Source of the DNA: Acidovorax sp. MR-S7
GTDB lineage: Bacteria; Pseudomonadota; Gammaproteobacteria; Burkholderiales; Burkholderiaceae_C
Length of the DNA stretch: 64,000 nt
Reading direction: 5' to 3'
NCBI RefSeq assembly: GCF_000400995.2
Contig: NZ_DF238983.1
Span: 1 to 64,000 of the forward strand
This document shows positions 45,373 through 54,967 of the stretch, one piece after another. How positions within the stretch are numbered: the stretch's first letter is position 1; each line of letters starts with the position of its first letter. The position numbers and the translations under genes were made by a program. The notes below the pieces were generated by a model that worked only from the letters and a program-made list of their open reading frames with translations, was not told where the DNA came from and made no database searches.

Positions 45373-46058
45373 ACCGCAGTCCACGCCAGCGCGGCATCAC
45401 GCTGATCGAGTCGCTGGTCGCCATCGTCGTCGCCGCCCTCGGCATCCTGGGTGTCGTAGGCGTGCAGATGCGCACCTTGAGTGACACGCAAACCACCGTT
45501 CGCCGGGCGCAGGCCATCCGCCTGATCGAAGACCTGAGCGAACGTCTCAAGGTGCACCCCAATGCTCTCAACGCCGTCAATCCGACTAGCGGCGCCGCTA
45601 GCTACGTTGGCGATACCTGGGCCTCCGCTCTGACAGAGCCTGGCACCAAGTGCGACGCCGCCAAGTGCACCCCCGCCCAGCTCGCCGCCTACGACCTGTG
45701 GGCCTGGCGCAAGCTGGTACGCGACACCCTGCCCGCAGGCGATGGCGCAGTCTTCCTCACCGAAGGTGAAGATGGCGCCACTGGCAACCAGCGCCAGCTC
45801 GGCGTCATGCTCCGATGGCGCGAAAACGAGCGCGGCATTGCCAACGACGACGACAAGAAGAAATACAAAGAGAACATCGACGCCACCCAGGCGCAAAAGT
45901 CCGACGGCACCTTCACCAGCGGCACCGGCAAGGCCGCCCTCGACAACGGCTGCGGCGCAGCAGGCTTCACCTGCCACCTGCAATACATCCCGATCAGCGC
46001 TCGCTGCGCCCCCGACTTCTGGGGCGGTCAAACCTGGCACTTCTGCGCAGGCGCTTGA
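45360..46058 (+). CDS. pilV: Minor pilin PilV
   Basis: A 232-residue prepilin with the cleavage region QRG|ITLIESLVAIVVAALGILGVVGVQ near residue 11. PilV is part of the minor-pilin complex that primes type IV pilus assembly. The start is GTG at 45360, preceded by GAGGAG, and overlaps the fimT stop by 13 bases. A cysteine-rich C-terminal half (CGAAGFTCHLQYIPISARC) suggests disulfides. The longer open frame upstream lies over fimT and is not used. Confidence 0.9.
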   Translation: MQQLNRSPRQRGITLIESLVAIVVAALGILGVVGVQMRTLSDTQTTVRRAQAIRLIEDLSERLKVHPNALNAVNPTSGAASYVGDTWASALTEPGTKCDAAKCTPAQLAAYDLWAWRKLVRDTLPAGDGAVFLTEGEDGATGNQRQLGVMLRWRENERGIANDDDKKKYKENIDATQAQKSDGTFTSGTGKAALDNGCGAAGFTCHLQYIPISARCAPDFWGGQTWHFCAGA

Positions 46059-46094
46059 CCCCGGCGCGCCCCACATCACCCGCGATACACCGGC

Positions 46095-46976
46095 ATGGCA
46101 CACCTCACCCGCCCTTTTCCCCGCCGCCAGCGTGGCGTCACGCTCATCGAATTGTTGGTCGGCGTCATGATCGGGCTGCTCACCGTGGCCGTCGCCATGG
46201 GCGCGCTCATGGTTTCGCGCGGCATCAGCGGCACCGTCAGCGACGCCAGCGAAATACAGCAGCAAGGCGCCTATGCGATGCGTGTCATTGGCCAGCAAAT
46301 GCGCCAAGCGGGCTCCCTGCGCCTGGACCTTTTCCCCGCCGCCGCTCAGGCCGCCGCCGCCAGTGATGCCTTCGACCACCTGCTGCCAGTGGCGCTCGAA
46401 GCCCGCGCCACTGGTGCATCGGGAGACTGGGAACCATCCACCAGCACCATCGGCCTCAAGAACGATGGCCCCATCGTCGGCTTTGCCAAATACAACGAGC
46501 AAATCTCCACCAGCACCAAAACACCTCCCGAAGAACCGCAGGCATTCAACTGCCTGGGTAGTGCGGGGGCCGATGGGGACGTAGCTACATACAGCAACTT
46601 CTACCTGAAAGACGGCCAGCTTCGATGCGGTAATGGCACCGTTGGCAACGACCAGCCCATCGTGCGCAATGTCGCCGCATTTCAGGTGCGCTACCTGATG
46701 CAGGACATCACCACCACGCCTGGCATTCCCCAGGTCAACTCCGTCGCCTCTGCGCCTGCTGACCCTGCCAGTTGGCCCAAAGTGCAGGCCGTCGAAATCT
46801 GCCTGGAACTGTTCGGCAACGAAACCGTCGACCTGCCCGAAGGCAGCACCTACATGGGCTGTGCAGGCCCGGTCACCTACAGCACGCTCACCGGTGTCCG
46901 AGCCCGGCGCATACACCTCGCCTTCCGCAGCATCTTCCAGTTGCGGGGCCAAGGCCAGACCGGGGCCGTGCTCTAA
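46095..46976 (+). CDS. pilW: Minor pilin PilW
   Basis: A 293-residue prepilin with QRG|VTLIELLVGVMIGLLTVAVAMGAL near residue 14. PilW is the larger minor pilin of the PilVWX-Y1 complex. The globular domain includes the family segment VAAFQVRYLMQDI and ends near RARRIHLAFRSIFQLRG. It lies 36 bases after pilV and 21 before pilX. In Pseudomonas the PilW-PilX-PilY1 complex also serves in surface sensing. Confidence 0.9.
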   Translation: MAHLTRPFPRRQRGVTLIELLVGVMIGLLTVAVAMGALMVSRGISGTVSDASEIQQQGAYAMRVIGQQMRQAGSLRLDLFPAAAQAAAASDAFDHLLPVALEARATGASGDWEPSTSTIGLKNDGPIVGFAKYNEQISTSTKTPPEEPQAFNCLGSAGADGDVATYSNFYLKDGQLRCGNGTVGNDQPIVRNVAAFQVRYLMQDITTTPGIPQVNSVASAPADPASWPKVQAVEICLELFGNETVDLPEGSTYMGCAGPVTYSTLTGVRARRIHLAFRSIFQLRGQGQTGAVL

Positions 46977-46997
46977 CCATCGACGGGAACAACGACC

Positions 46998-47744
46998 ATG
47001 CCATCACGCAGGCCCCCTTCTCCGCAATCCCCGCACCAGCAACGCGGCATCGCCCTGTTCGTCGTGCTCGTCTTTGTGATGCTCTCCATGCTGCTGGCGC
47101 TGTGGGCCTCGCGCACCTCTCTGTTCAATGAAATGGTGGTGGGCAACGACGCCGATTACCAACGTGCCACCGAAGCCGCCCAGGCCCTGATGCAAGACGC
47201 CGAGCTGGATATACGCGGTGAACTCGCCAACGGCACCGTATGCACCGGCACAGCCCCAGTTTGCCGCCAGGGCAGCGACATTGCCAAGATCCCAGTGGAA
47301 GCCAAGGACATCGCCAGCCTGCTCGCCGAACTGGAAGCCATCAGCACTGGCCCTCGCTGCAAGAATGGCCTGTGCCTCAAGCGCACCGGCAATCAGGACT
47401 TCTGGAACGAAACCGACGCTAACACCGGGCTGGACGCCATGCGAGCCGTAGGCACACGCTATGGCACCTATACAGGCGCCCAAGTGGGCGCTGACGACGC
47501 ACCTGCCAACCCCATTCTGCGCAACACCACGGCCGGCCAAGGCGGCTGGTACTGGATCGAAGTGCTGCCCTACACCCCCGACGCAGCCAACGCCAATCTC
47601 ATTGCAGGCGGCAACGCCAACTATCTCGCAGTCAACGTCAATCCCAACGTGGTCTATCGCATTACTGCCATGGCCCAAGGCCGTAAGGACAGCACGCGAG
47701 TCGTGTTGCAGCAGACCTACGTGCGCCACAGGCTCAAAGACTGA
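46998..47744 (+). CDS. pilX: Minor pilin PilX
   Basis: A 248-residue PilX-type pilin. The N-terminus QQRGIALFVVLVFVMLSMLLALWASRTSLFNEM is the class characteristic of PilX, with ALF in place of the usual TLIE. The globular part contains cysteines in VCTGTAPVCRQ and CKNGLCLK. PilX works with PilV, PilW and PilY1 in pilus initiation. A repeat copy lies immediately downstream, before pilY1. Confidence 0.9.
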   Translation: MPSRRPPSPQSPHQQRGIALFVVLVFVMLSMLLALWASRTSLFNEMVVGNDADYQRATEAAQALMQDAELDIRGELANGTVCTGTAPVCRQGSDIAKIPVEAKDIASLLAELEAISTGPRCKNGLCLKRTGNQDFWNETDANTGLDAMRAVGTRYGTYTGAQVGADDAPANPILRNTTAGQGGWYWIEVLPYTPDAANANLIAGGNANYLAVNVNPNVVYRITAMAQGRKDSTRVVLQQTYVRHRLKD

Positions 47745-47750
47745 ATGCTA

Positions 47751-47802
47751 TTAGAAATATAGCTTCTTGCGCTTGATACATAAGCGCAACAAGCTGATTT
47801 GA
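47751..47802 (+). repeat. Dispersed 3'-intergenic palindromic repeat, copy 8
   Basis: Orientation A: ATATAGCTTCTTGCGCTTG-ATACA-TAAGCGCAACAAGCTGATTT. It fills most of the pilX-pilY1 gap inside the pilus operon, a few bases after the pilX stop, so if it terminates transcription it would do so only partly. Confidence 0.85.
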
Positions 47803-47826
47803 TACGAACCCAACCCGGAGAACGTC

Positions 47827-50800
47827 ATGCCCTCCCGTGCCCCCTCCCGCATCCGTCTCAGGAAAACCCTCCTCGCCTCGCTGATAGGCACGGCGCTCGC
47901 GCCGCACGGCGCACTGGCTGCACTGGACTTTGCCCAAGCGCCGCCGGGCACGGTGGAACCTTATGTCATGCCGAACGTGATTCTGACGCTGGACGACTCG
48001 ACCAGCATGAACACCAAGGACATGATCAGCAACACCAAGACGCGTACCCAGGTCTTGAGCAGTGCCCTAACGGAAGTGTTCAGCGACACCACTCTGTTGA
48101 AGGACAGAAAAATCCGCATGGCTTGGCAATCCATGGGGAATTGCACCAAGGTCAGCGGCCTTTCTTTCGGGGAACTGGGCACTGACGCGGCAAACAACAA
48201 CACCTATAGCAACATGATGCGTGTCTTGGAGGGAAGCCACCGCACCAACTTCCTCAGCTATGCCGCCAACTACAAAGCATGCCTCAACAGTACGCCCACG
48301 CATGACATGGTGCAGCGTGCCGACCAATACATGCGAGCTCCCCTGCACGCGAATGGTCCCTGGGCCGATACACCCGGCGAAACTCTGGCAGATGCAAAAA
48401 ACGATAACAAGCCCCTGGGATGCCGGCGCAACTACCACATCCTGCTGACCGACGGCGGTTGGAACGGCTCGGAGCGAAAAACCGACCCTCGCAACTACGA
48501 CGGCAATACCAAAGCGCTGGTCAACGGCAAGAGCTATGACGTCACATCTGCGCAAACCCGCCTCTATCGCGATAGTGAAAACTACACCACCATTGCCGAC
48601 TGGGCTTTCAAAAGTTGGGCCGACCCACTACAGCCAGCAGCCAATCTCAAGAGCAAAGTCGCGACTCTGCCCGAGTACGACAATGCGCCCACCACCGAAA
48701 CCATCAAGAACAGGGTAACTGGCACAACGGCCACGCTGGAAAAATTCTGGAACCCGAAGTACGACCCAGCCGACTGGGCGCACATGGTCACTTTTACCAT
48801 CGGGTTCAGCAGCGCGGCTCTGCCCAAGCAAAACTACGATTCGGGTGGCAGCGACAAAGGTGCGATCACCGCGCCATCGTCCACACTCCCCTATGGGGAC
48901 GACGGCAATCTGGCCGACTATGCCAATGGCAACTATGTATGGCGAGCCCAGGGCAAGGATAAAGGCCATGACATGTGGCACGCGGCGCTCAATAGCCGGG
49001 GGCAGTTCTATGCCGTGGAAAAAGGAGAAGACCTGAAGGAGGCTTTCAGGCAGATCGTACGCACCATCAATTCCGAGACAGAACCCGACAGAGGCTCTAC
49101 GGCCACCAGCGGCAGCAACGCATCGCAGAACAACGTGGGAGTGTTCACGGCCAGCTATGTCCCCAAAGAGGGCTGGCGCGGCGCCGTTTCGGCCGAAACC
49201 TTCAAGAGCGAAGACGGCGCCACCGTACAGGCATGGGATGGCAATACCACCGCCGACAAGCTGGACGACTCCGCCTTCAACGTGTCCAACCGCCTAGTGC
49301 TGACCTGGAACGACAACATCCCTTCCGGGAGCACCGCAGAAGTAGGCGGCCGACCCTTCAAGTGGACCGACAACAACACCAACTTCAGTGCTGCCCAGAA
49401 AACCCTGCTGCTCGCTACCGGCACGGATGGCGGCCCCTCGGGTTCTCCTGGCGCCGACGGCAGCCACCGTGTGGATTACCTGCGCGGCGTGCGTGACCTG
49501 GAATGCCCCACCGCCGGCTGCACAACTGCCAAACCTTTCCGCAAGCGCTGGAGCCGCCAGGGCAGCATCGTCAACTCCGAGGTGTGGTATGTCGGTGCCC
49601 CCGTGAGCAACTACGCCATCGACGGATACACCAGCTTCACCCGCACATGGGCCAAGCGCGAGCCCATGCTCTACGTGGGCGGCAACGACGGAATGCTGCA
49701 CGGCTTTACCGCCAAGGACGGCACGGAGCGCATCGCCTACGTGCCCCGTGGCGTGATACACGATCTGCCCAAGCTCACCAACCCAGCCTTCAACGACAAC
49801 CACCAGTATTTCGTCGATGGCTCGCCCATGACAGGCGACGTGGTGGATGGAAGCTGGAAAACCTTGCTTGTGGGCACGCTGGGTGCGGGCGGCCGGGGCT
49901 ACTTCGTGCTGGACGTGACCAATCCCGGCAAGACCGATACCACCGGCAACGGTGATTTCGAAGAAACCAACGCGAGCAGTCTGGTCATGATGGACAAGAC
50001 GCTCCCAGCCAGCACCACCGCCGTCAGCAATGACGACGTAGACGACCTGGGTCACATCTTCGCCAAGCCGGTGATGGACGATGCCAATCCCCAGCGCACC
50101 ACGCAGATCACGCGCCTGAACGACGGCCGCTGGGCCGTGGTGATGGGCAACGGCTACAACAGCGCCAACGGGCGGCCTGTGCTGCTAATCCAGTATCTCG
50201 ATGGCAGCAAGGAACTGCGGCGCATCCCCGCCGTGGCGGCGGGATCGGGCAACGGCACGGACAACGGCCTGTCGGCCCCGCGCCTGGTGGATATCAGCGG
50301 CGACGGCATCCCTGACGTGGTGTATGCAGGCGACCTCAAGGGCAACCTGTGGAAGTTCCTCATCAACACCGCCAACCCCGCCGACTGGAGCGTAGCCACC
50401 TGGGAAGGCAAGGCCGCCGGTACACCCCTGTTTGTCGCCAACCGCGGCACGGGGCATTCGGCCAACACGAACAGTTCCACACGGCAGTCCATCACTGCAG
50501 CGCCTTCGGTGCGGGCCAACGACCGCACCAAAATCATCACAGAGGGCGGCAAGGACAAAACAGTATCTGTAGGCGGCATGATGGTGGCTTTTGGCACGGG
50601 CCGCAACGTGACCAAGCTGGACCAAGCGGAATTGCAGCAGCAGACGCTGTACTCCGTGCTGGACAACACGCGCTACGAGCGGGAGATGACCGGCACTGCG
50701 CCCAACGAGAAACCGACTGGTCGGGTGAAGGTATGCACCACCACCAGTGGCGTCTGCGGCGAGTTGGTGAAGAGCAATGACGACCTGCCTCAGGCCGTAG

Positions 50801-51321
50801 CGCAAAGCGAACTGGTGCAAAGCACGATTCCCGAAACAGCCGCGCAGACACGCGATGGCCGGCAGTTCTGGAAGGTGGATGCGTCCACTATGAACTGGGC
50901 CGAAAAGAAGGGCTGGTTCCTGGATCTGCCCCTGACCCGCGAGCGCCTGCTCAAGCCTATGCAGTTCTATGACGGCAGCAATCTGTTGATGGTGCCCACG
51001 CAAATCCCGGCCAAGGGTTCGCGCCTGGATCCGAACGTGGAAAGCTGCGAAGGCGGTGCTGTTGACAGAGAAAGCCAGTATGTGACGTTCATCAACATCA
51101 TGGACGGCCAGGCGCCGCGTGTGCCGATCATCGACGGGCCTAATGGCCTGGCGCGCTACACCATGCCGCCAGGTGCCCTGACAATGATCGTGAAAGGCAA
51201 TCGCATCCATATGCGAGGCAGGCAACCGAAACCGGGCGGAACGGGGTCGGACCTCGTCGAGGAAAAGATGCGACGCATGCCGGAAATGTCTTTGCGCCCG
51301 AATTGGCGCCAACTGAAGTAA
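47827..51321 (+). CDS. pilY1: Type IV pilus tip protein PilY1
   Basis: An 1164-residue secreted pilus-associated adhesin. The signal peptide ends near HGALAALD. The N-terminal von Willebrand A-like part has a MIDAS-type motif, DDSTSM at about residues 56-61. The C-terminal beta-propeller domain contains VDISGDGIPDVVYAGDLKG near residue 820, an EF-hand-like calcium loop of the kind that controls pilus retraction. The ATG at 47827 follows GGAGAA. Length is normal for the family. It is the largest gene in the window and part of the minor-pilin cluster. Confidence 0.95.
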   Translation: MPSRAPSRIRLRKTLLASLIGTALAPHGALAALDFAQAPPGTVEPYVMPNVILTLDDSTSMNTKDMISNTKTRTQVLSSALTEVFSDTTLLKDRKIRMAWQSMGNCTKVSGLSFGELGTDAANNNTYSNMMRVLEGSHRTNFLSYAANYKACLNSTPTHDMVQRADQYMRAPLHANGPWADTPGETLADAKNDNKPLGCRRNYHILLTDGGWNGSERKTDPRNYDGNTKALVNGKSYDVTSAQTRLYRDSENYTTIADWAFKSWADPLQPAANLKSKVATLPEYDNAPTTETIKNRVTGTTATLEKFWNPKYDPADWAHMVTFTIGFSSAALPKQNYDSGGSDKGAITAPSSTLPYGDDGNLADYANGNYVWRAQGKDKGHDMWHAALNSRGQFYAVEKGEDLKEAFRQIVRTINSETEPDRGSTATSGSNASQNNVGVFTASYVPKEGWRGAVSAETFKSEDGATVQAWDGNTTADKLDDSAFNVSNRLVLTWNDNIPSGSTAEVGGRPFKWTDNNTNFSAAQKTLLLATGTDGGPSGSPGADGSHRVDYLRGVRDLECPTAGCTTAKPFRKRWSRQGSIVNSEVWYVGAPVSNYAIDGYTSFTRTWAKREPMLYVGGNDGMLHGFTAKDGTERIAYVPRGVIHDLPKLTNPAFNDNHQYFVDGSPMTGDVVDGSWKTLLVGTLGAGGRGYFVLDVTNPGKTDTTGNGDFEETNASSLVMMDKTLPASTTAVSNDDVDDLGHIFAKPVMDDANPQRTTQITRLNDGRWAVVMGNGYNSANGRPVLLIQYLDGSKELRRIPAVAAGSGNGTDNGLSAPRLVDISGDGIPDVVYAGDLKGNLWKFLINTANPADWSVATWEGKAAGTPLFVANRGTGHSANTNSSTRQSITAAPSVRANDRTKIITEGGKDKTVSVGGMMVAFGTGRNVTKLDQAELQQQTLYSVLDNTRYEREMTGTAPNEKPTGRVKVCTTTSGVCGELVKSNDDLPQAVAQSELVQSTIPETAAQTRDGRQFWKVDASTMNWAEKKGWFLDLPLTRERLLKPMQFYDGSNLLMVPTQIPAKGSRLDPNVESCEGGAVDRESQYVTFINIMDGQAPRVPIIDGPNGLARYTMPPGALTMIVKGNRIHMRGRQPKPGGTGSDLVEEKMRRMPEMSLRPNWRQLK

Positions 51322-51322
51322 T

Positions 51323-51366
51323 TCCGTTATTGATAGCTGCCTGCGCTTCCCGCCGCTGGTTTTCAC
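51323..51366 (+). repeat. Dispersed 3'-intergenic repeat, copy 9 (right half eroded)
   Basis: Orientation A: TTATTGATAGCTGCCTGCGCTT followed by CCCGCCGCTGGTTTTCAC. The left half is well conserved, the right arm is shortened. It starts one or two bases after the pilY1 stop, between pilY1 and pilE. Confidence 0.65.
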
Positions 51367-51427
51367 GGAAAGTTGCTTTAGAACCAGTGCCTGCAAAGCG
51401 TAGCCAGCTATGCTCTTAGATGGACTA

Positions 51428-51847
51428 ATGATGAAACACCAGCACCACGGCTTTACTCTGATCGAACTGATGATCGTTGTAGCGATCGTCGGCATTCTTT
51501 CGGCTATCGCCTATCCCAGTTACGCCGAATATATTCGCCGAGGCCACCGGGCCGACGCGCGCACAGGGCTACTGCAGGCGCAGCAATGGCTCGAACGGGC
51601 CGCAACGGCCCAGGGGGTGTATCCCACCACGCTGCCTGACGCGCTGACCTGGTCAGGGGACACCAGCAAGCGCTATGACATTGGATTCAAAGGGACTGCC
51701 ACGACGACGGCCTTTACTTTGATCGCTACCCGCAAAGGTGCCCAGACCGGCGACAGGTGTGGCGACTACACCCTTACCAACACCGGCACACAGGGCAACG
51801 ACAACCTCGCTTCAGGCATGTCCACCACCGACTGCTGGCGCAAGTAA
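51428..51847 (+). CDS. pilE: Type IV pilin PilE-like
   Basis: A 139-residue prepilin with a short leader [35 protein letters not shown], the classic type IVa pilin N-terminus. The C-terminal pair of cysteines (GDRCGDYTL ... TTDCWRK) forms the D-region disulfide. The ATG at 51428 is preferred; an in-frame ATG at 51410 would add six non-pilin residues. As last gene of the cluster it matches PilE minor pilins downstream of pilY1 in Pseudomonas and betaproteobacteria. Confidence 0.9.
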   Translation: MMKHQHHGFTLIELMIVVAIVGILSAIAYPSYAEYIRRGHRADARTGLLQAQQWLERAATAQGVYPTTLPDALTWSGDTSKRYDIGFKGTATTTAFTLIATRKGAQTGDRCGDYTLTNTGTQGNDNLASGMSTTDCWRK

Positions 51848-51872
51848 CTCCCGCGCTACCATCCTGGGCGCC

Positions 51873-52988
51873 ATGACAACCGCATCGCCCTTCATCCACC
51901 AGGCGCTTGGGCTCGCCGCCCAGGCGCTTTTTCTTTCCAACCCCAATCCCCGCGTAGGCTGCGTCATCACCGACGGCAGCGGCGCCGTGCTGGGCCAGGG
52001 CTTCACCCAGCAGGCCGGTGGCCCCCATGCCGAGGTGATGGCGCTGCGCGACGCCCTGGCGCAGGGCAACGACGTGCGCGGCGGGACGGCCTATGTGACG
52101 CTGGAGCCCTGCGCGCACCAGGGCCGCACGGGACCGTGCTGCGATGCGCTGGCGCAGGCGGGCATCGCGCGCGTGGTGGCCTCCCTTGCCGACCCGAATC
52201 CCCTGGTGGCCGGTCAGGGGTTTGCACGGCTGCGTGCGGCCGGGGTGGATGTCGAAGTAGGTCCGGGCGCTGCCGAGGCGCGCGAGCTGAACATCGGCTT
52301 CTTCAGCCGCATGGTGCGCGGCACGCCGTGGGTGCGCATGAAGTCGGCAGCCTCGCTCGATGGTGTGACGGCGCTGGCCAATGGCGCCAGCCAGTGGATC
52401 ACCTCGCCCGAGGCCCGGGCGGACGGCCATGCCTGGCGGGCGCGGGCATGCGCCGTGCTGACCGGCATCGGAACGGTGCTGGAGGACGACCCGCGCCTGG
52501 ACGTGCGCGAGGTGGCCACGCCGCGCCAGCCCCATCTCGCCATCGTGGACAGCCGCCTGCAAACGCCCGCCGATGCGCGCCTGTTCGACGTGCCCCAGCG
52601 GCAGGTCTTCATCTACACCGCCGCAGCGGAAAGCGCGGCCCAGGCGGACGCCCTGCGCGCCAGGGGCGCGGTGCTGGTGCCCCTGCCCAATGCCCATGGC
52701 AAGGTGAACCTGCCCGCCATGCTGCGCGACTTGGCGCAACGCGGCGTGAACGAGTTGCACGTGGAAGCGGGCAACAAGCTCAATGGCTCGTTCATCCGCG
52801 AAGGGCTGGTGGACGAGGTGCTGCTGTATGCCGCCCCGCTGCTGCTGGGCAGCGGCGGCCAGGGCATTGCCGGGTGGGGGCCGCTGGAGTCCCTGGCCGA
52901 AGGGGTGCGCATGGCATTCCACTCCGCCGAGCGCATCGGCCCCGATCTGCGGCTGGTGGCACGCATCCTGGGCCGCGCCGACTTCTAG
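51873..52988 (+). CDS. ribD: Riboflavin biosynthesis deaminase/reductase RibD
   Basis: A 371-residue bifunctional enzyme. The N-terminal deaminase has the zinc site His52/Glu54 (PHAEV), Cys80 and Cys89 (EPCAHQGRTGPCC). The C-terminal reductase contains VRMKSAASLDGVTALANGASQWIT and LHVEAGNKLNGSFI. It carries out two successive steps of riboflavin synthesis. No FMN riboswitch is visible upstream, where only 25 bases separate it from pilE. The other rib genes are not in the window. Confidence 0.96.
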   Translation: MTTASPFIHQALGLAAQALFLSNPNPRVGCVITDGSGAVLGQGFTQQAGGPHAEVMALRDALAQGNDVRGGTAYVTLEPCAHQGRTGPCCDALAQAGIARVVASLADPNPLVAGQGFARLRAAGVDVEVGPGAAEARELNIGFFSRMVRGTPWVRMKSAASLDGVTALANGASQWITSPEARADGHAWRARACAVLTGIGTVLEDDPRLDVREVATPRQPHLAIVDSRLQTPADARLFDVPQRQVFIYTAAAESAAQADALRARGAVLVPLPNAHGKVNLPAMLRDLAQRGVNELHVEAGNKLNGSFIREGLVDEVLLYAAPLLLGSGGQGIAGWGPLESLAEGVRMAFHSAERIGPDLRLVARILGRADF

Positions 52989-53064
52989 GGCGGCGGCGGC
53001 CCGCCTGCGCATGTCCGGTTGTCCGACAGCGAACGCCACGCGCGTGGCGTTATATCTTCGGTAC

Positions 53065-54723
53065 ATGGTTTTCAACCTCATACACGCCCTGCCCTCCGCC
53101 GCCCTCCAGCCACGCGGCTCGATGCTGCTGCGCTGGTGCGCCATGGTGTGCTTGGTGCTCGCTTGCGGCGGCTGCGCAGGCCTGCCGAAGGACGTGGACA
53201 GGCCACCATCCACCGCGTTCGATGCGTCTTCCGCACCCACGGCCCTCTCCGCGCTGGTGGCCGAACGCCGGCAGGCGGCCGGCGGCAAGTCTCCGTCGGG
53301 TTTCCTGCTGCTCAGCGGCCCGCAGGAGGCCTATGGCAGCCGGCTGGCGCTGGTGCAAGCGGCGCAGAAGACGCTGGATTTGCAGTACTACGCCATCCAC
53401 GCAGACGCCAGCTCCGCCCGCCTGCTGCGCGGCGTGGTGGAGGCCGCGCGCCGGGGGGTGCGCGTGCGCATCCTGCTGGACGATTTCCACAGCACTGGCC
53501 GCAATGCGCTGGTGATGCGCATGGCATTCGAGCCGGGCATCGAGATGCGCATGTTCAATCCCGTGGCGGGCACGCGCGCCTCGGCGCTGGGGCGGCTGTG
53601 GGGCTCCGTCACCGATTTCTCGCGCGTGCAGCAGCGCATGCACAACAAGCTGTTCCTGGCCGACAGCGTGATGGGCGTCACCGGCGGGCGCAACCTGGGC
53701 GATGCCTATTTCGGCCAGGGGCAGGCGGAGAACTTCGTCGACCTCGACGTGCTGGCCGTGGGCCCCATCGTCGGCGAGATGGCGCGCAGCTTCGACAGCT
53801 ACTGGAACAACCCACGCGCCTATCCCGTGCAATCGCTCATCACCGAGGAAGAGCTGGCACGCATCCGCTCGCAGGCGCTGCCTTCCGAAAGCGACGGCGC
53901 GCCGGCGAAAGGCGCGCCGTCGCCATCGGCCCACGCCGATCTGGCCTGGAACGAAGAGCCCATGGACCTGCGCAGTGCCGAGTTCGCCTGGGCACCCGCC
54001 GTGATGCTGGTGGACAAGCCCGCCAAGATCGCGCTGGACGGCGAGGACGCGCCCGTTCCCACCGAAGGCGCAGCCCCTGCGGACACCGTGGTGGACGGCC
54101 TGCTCAACCTCATGGACCGCACGCGCAAGGACCTGCTCATCATCTCGCCCTACTTCGTGCCGGGCGAAGACATGAAGAAGGCCTTTGCCGACGCGCGCGC
54201 GCGCGGGGTGCGGGTGCGGGTGCTGACCAATTCGCTGGCCTCCAACGACGCACCCATCGCCCACGTGGGCTATGCACGCCACCGCGAGGATCTGCTGGCC
54301 ATGGGCGTCGAGCTCTACGAGCTGCGCAGCGAACAGGCGGGGCTGCGCTCGGCCTTCGGCAGCTCGGGGGGCGGCGGTTCCGTGGGCGCATCGCGCTCCA
54401 TGCTGCATTCCAAGGTGATGGTGATGGACGGCCGGCTGGTGGCAGTGGGCTCCATGAACCTGGACCTGCGCTCGCAGCTGCAGAACACCGAGATCGCCCT
54501 GCTCATCCGCAGCCGCGCGCTGGCTGCCGAGGCTGCCCAGCAGATCGAGGCCGCCATGCGCGAAGCCTCCTGGCACCTGCAGCGCACGGACAGCGGCGCG
54601 CTGGTATGGCGCGCACCCGAGGGCAGCGGCCTGGCCGACGCCTACACGGACCCGGACGCCAGCCTGGGCCTGCGCCTGCTGCTCAGGCTGCTGGGGCCGC
54701 TGGCCCCCGATCACCTCTTGTAA
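53065..54723 (+). CDS. Phospholipase D-family protein, cardiolipin synthase ClsC-like
   Basis: A 552-residue protein with two HKD motifs: HNKLFLAD at about residue 193 with GGRN after it, and HSKVMVMDGRLVAVGSMNLD at about 448. An N-terminal lipoprotein-like signal (LVLACGGC) suggests membrane or periplasmic anchoring. The family (ClsC/YmdC and relatives) makes cardiolipin or transfers phosphatidyl groups. The ATG at 53065 is used; an ATG at 53122 would give a short clean lipoprotein signal and may be the true start. Its TAA stop is exactly the left direct repeat flanking the fold-back element. Confidence 0.88.
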   Translation: MVFNLIHALPSAALQPRGSMLLRWCAMVCLVLACGGCAGLPKDVDRPPSTAFDASSAPTALSALVAERRQAAGGKSPSGFLLLSGPQEAYGSRLALVQAAQKTLDLQYYAIHADASSARLLRGVVEAARRGVRVRILLDDFHSTGRNALVMRMAFEPGIEMRMFNPVAGTRASALGRLWGSVTDFSRVQQRMHNKLFLADSVMGVTGGRNLGDAYFGQGQAENFVDLDVLAVGPIVGEMARSFDSYWNNPRAYPVQSLITEEELARIRSQALPSESDGAPAKGAPSPSAHADLAWNEEPMDLRSAEFAWAPAVMLVDKPAKIALDGEDAPVPTEGAAPADTVVDGLLNLMDRTRKDLLIISPYFVPGEDMKKAFADARARGVRVRVLTNSLASNDAPIAHVGYARHREDLLAMGVELYELRSEQAGLRSAFGSSGGGGSVGASRSMLHSKVMVMDGRLVAVGSMNLDLRSQLQNTEIALLIRSRALAAEAAQQIEAAMREASWHLQRTDSGALVWRAPEGSGLADAYTDPDASLGLRLLLRLLGPLAPDHLL

Positions 54724-54753
54724 GAGCGTGTTCAAGGTCTTTTCATGACGCCC

Positions 54754-54867
54754 GTTGTCCCGCCAAGAGGGCAGGTGCAAGGCGCAAAGCACAGCCGGGC
54801 TGGTGGCCCGGCGAGCATTTGCGCGGCCGGCCAGGCAACGCGGCAGATGCCCTCTTGGCGGGACAAC
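54754..54867. repeat. Internal hairpin 1 of the fold-back element (20-bp perfect arms)
   Basis: GTTGTCCCGCCAAGAGGGCA at 54754-54773 pairs exactly with 54848-54867. Two further perfect 7-bp stems are nested inside: GCGCAAA (54782-54788) with TTTGCGC (54818-54824), and GCCGGGC (54794-54800) with GCCCGGC (54806-54812). The result is a long, interrupted stem. Confidence 0.8.
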
Positions 54868-54880
54868 CCTTCGGGCAAGA

Positions 54881-54967
54881 CAGCAAACAGCCGCACTCGT
54901 CGTTGCGCACCTTGTCCAGGCCGCCAGCATGGTCTGCGGTGCGCGCCTAGATTGCGGCTGTTTGCTG
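54881..54967. repeat. Internal hairpin 2 of the fold-back element (15-bp perfect arms)
   Basis: CAGCAAACAGCCGCA at 54881-54895 pairs exactly with 54953-54967, with a nested GCGCACC/GGTGCGC stem (54905-54911 and 54938-54944). The dusC stop codon lies within this hairpin. Confidence 0.78.
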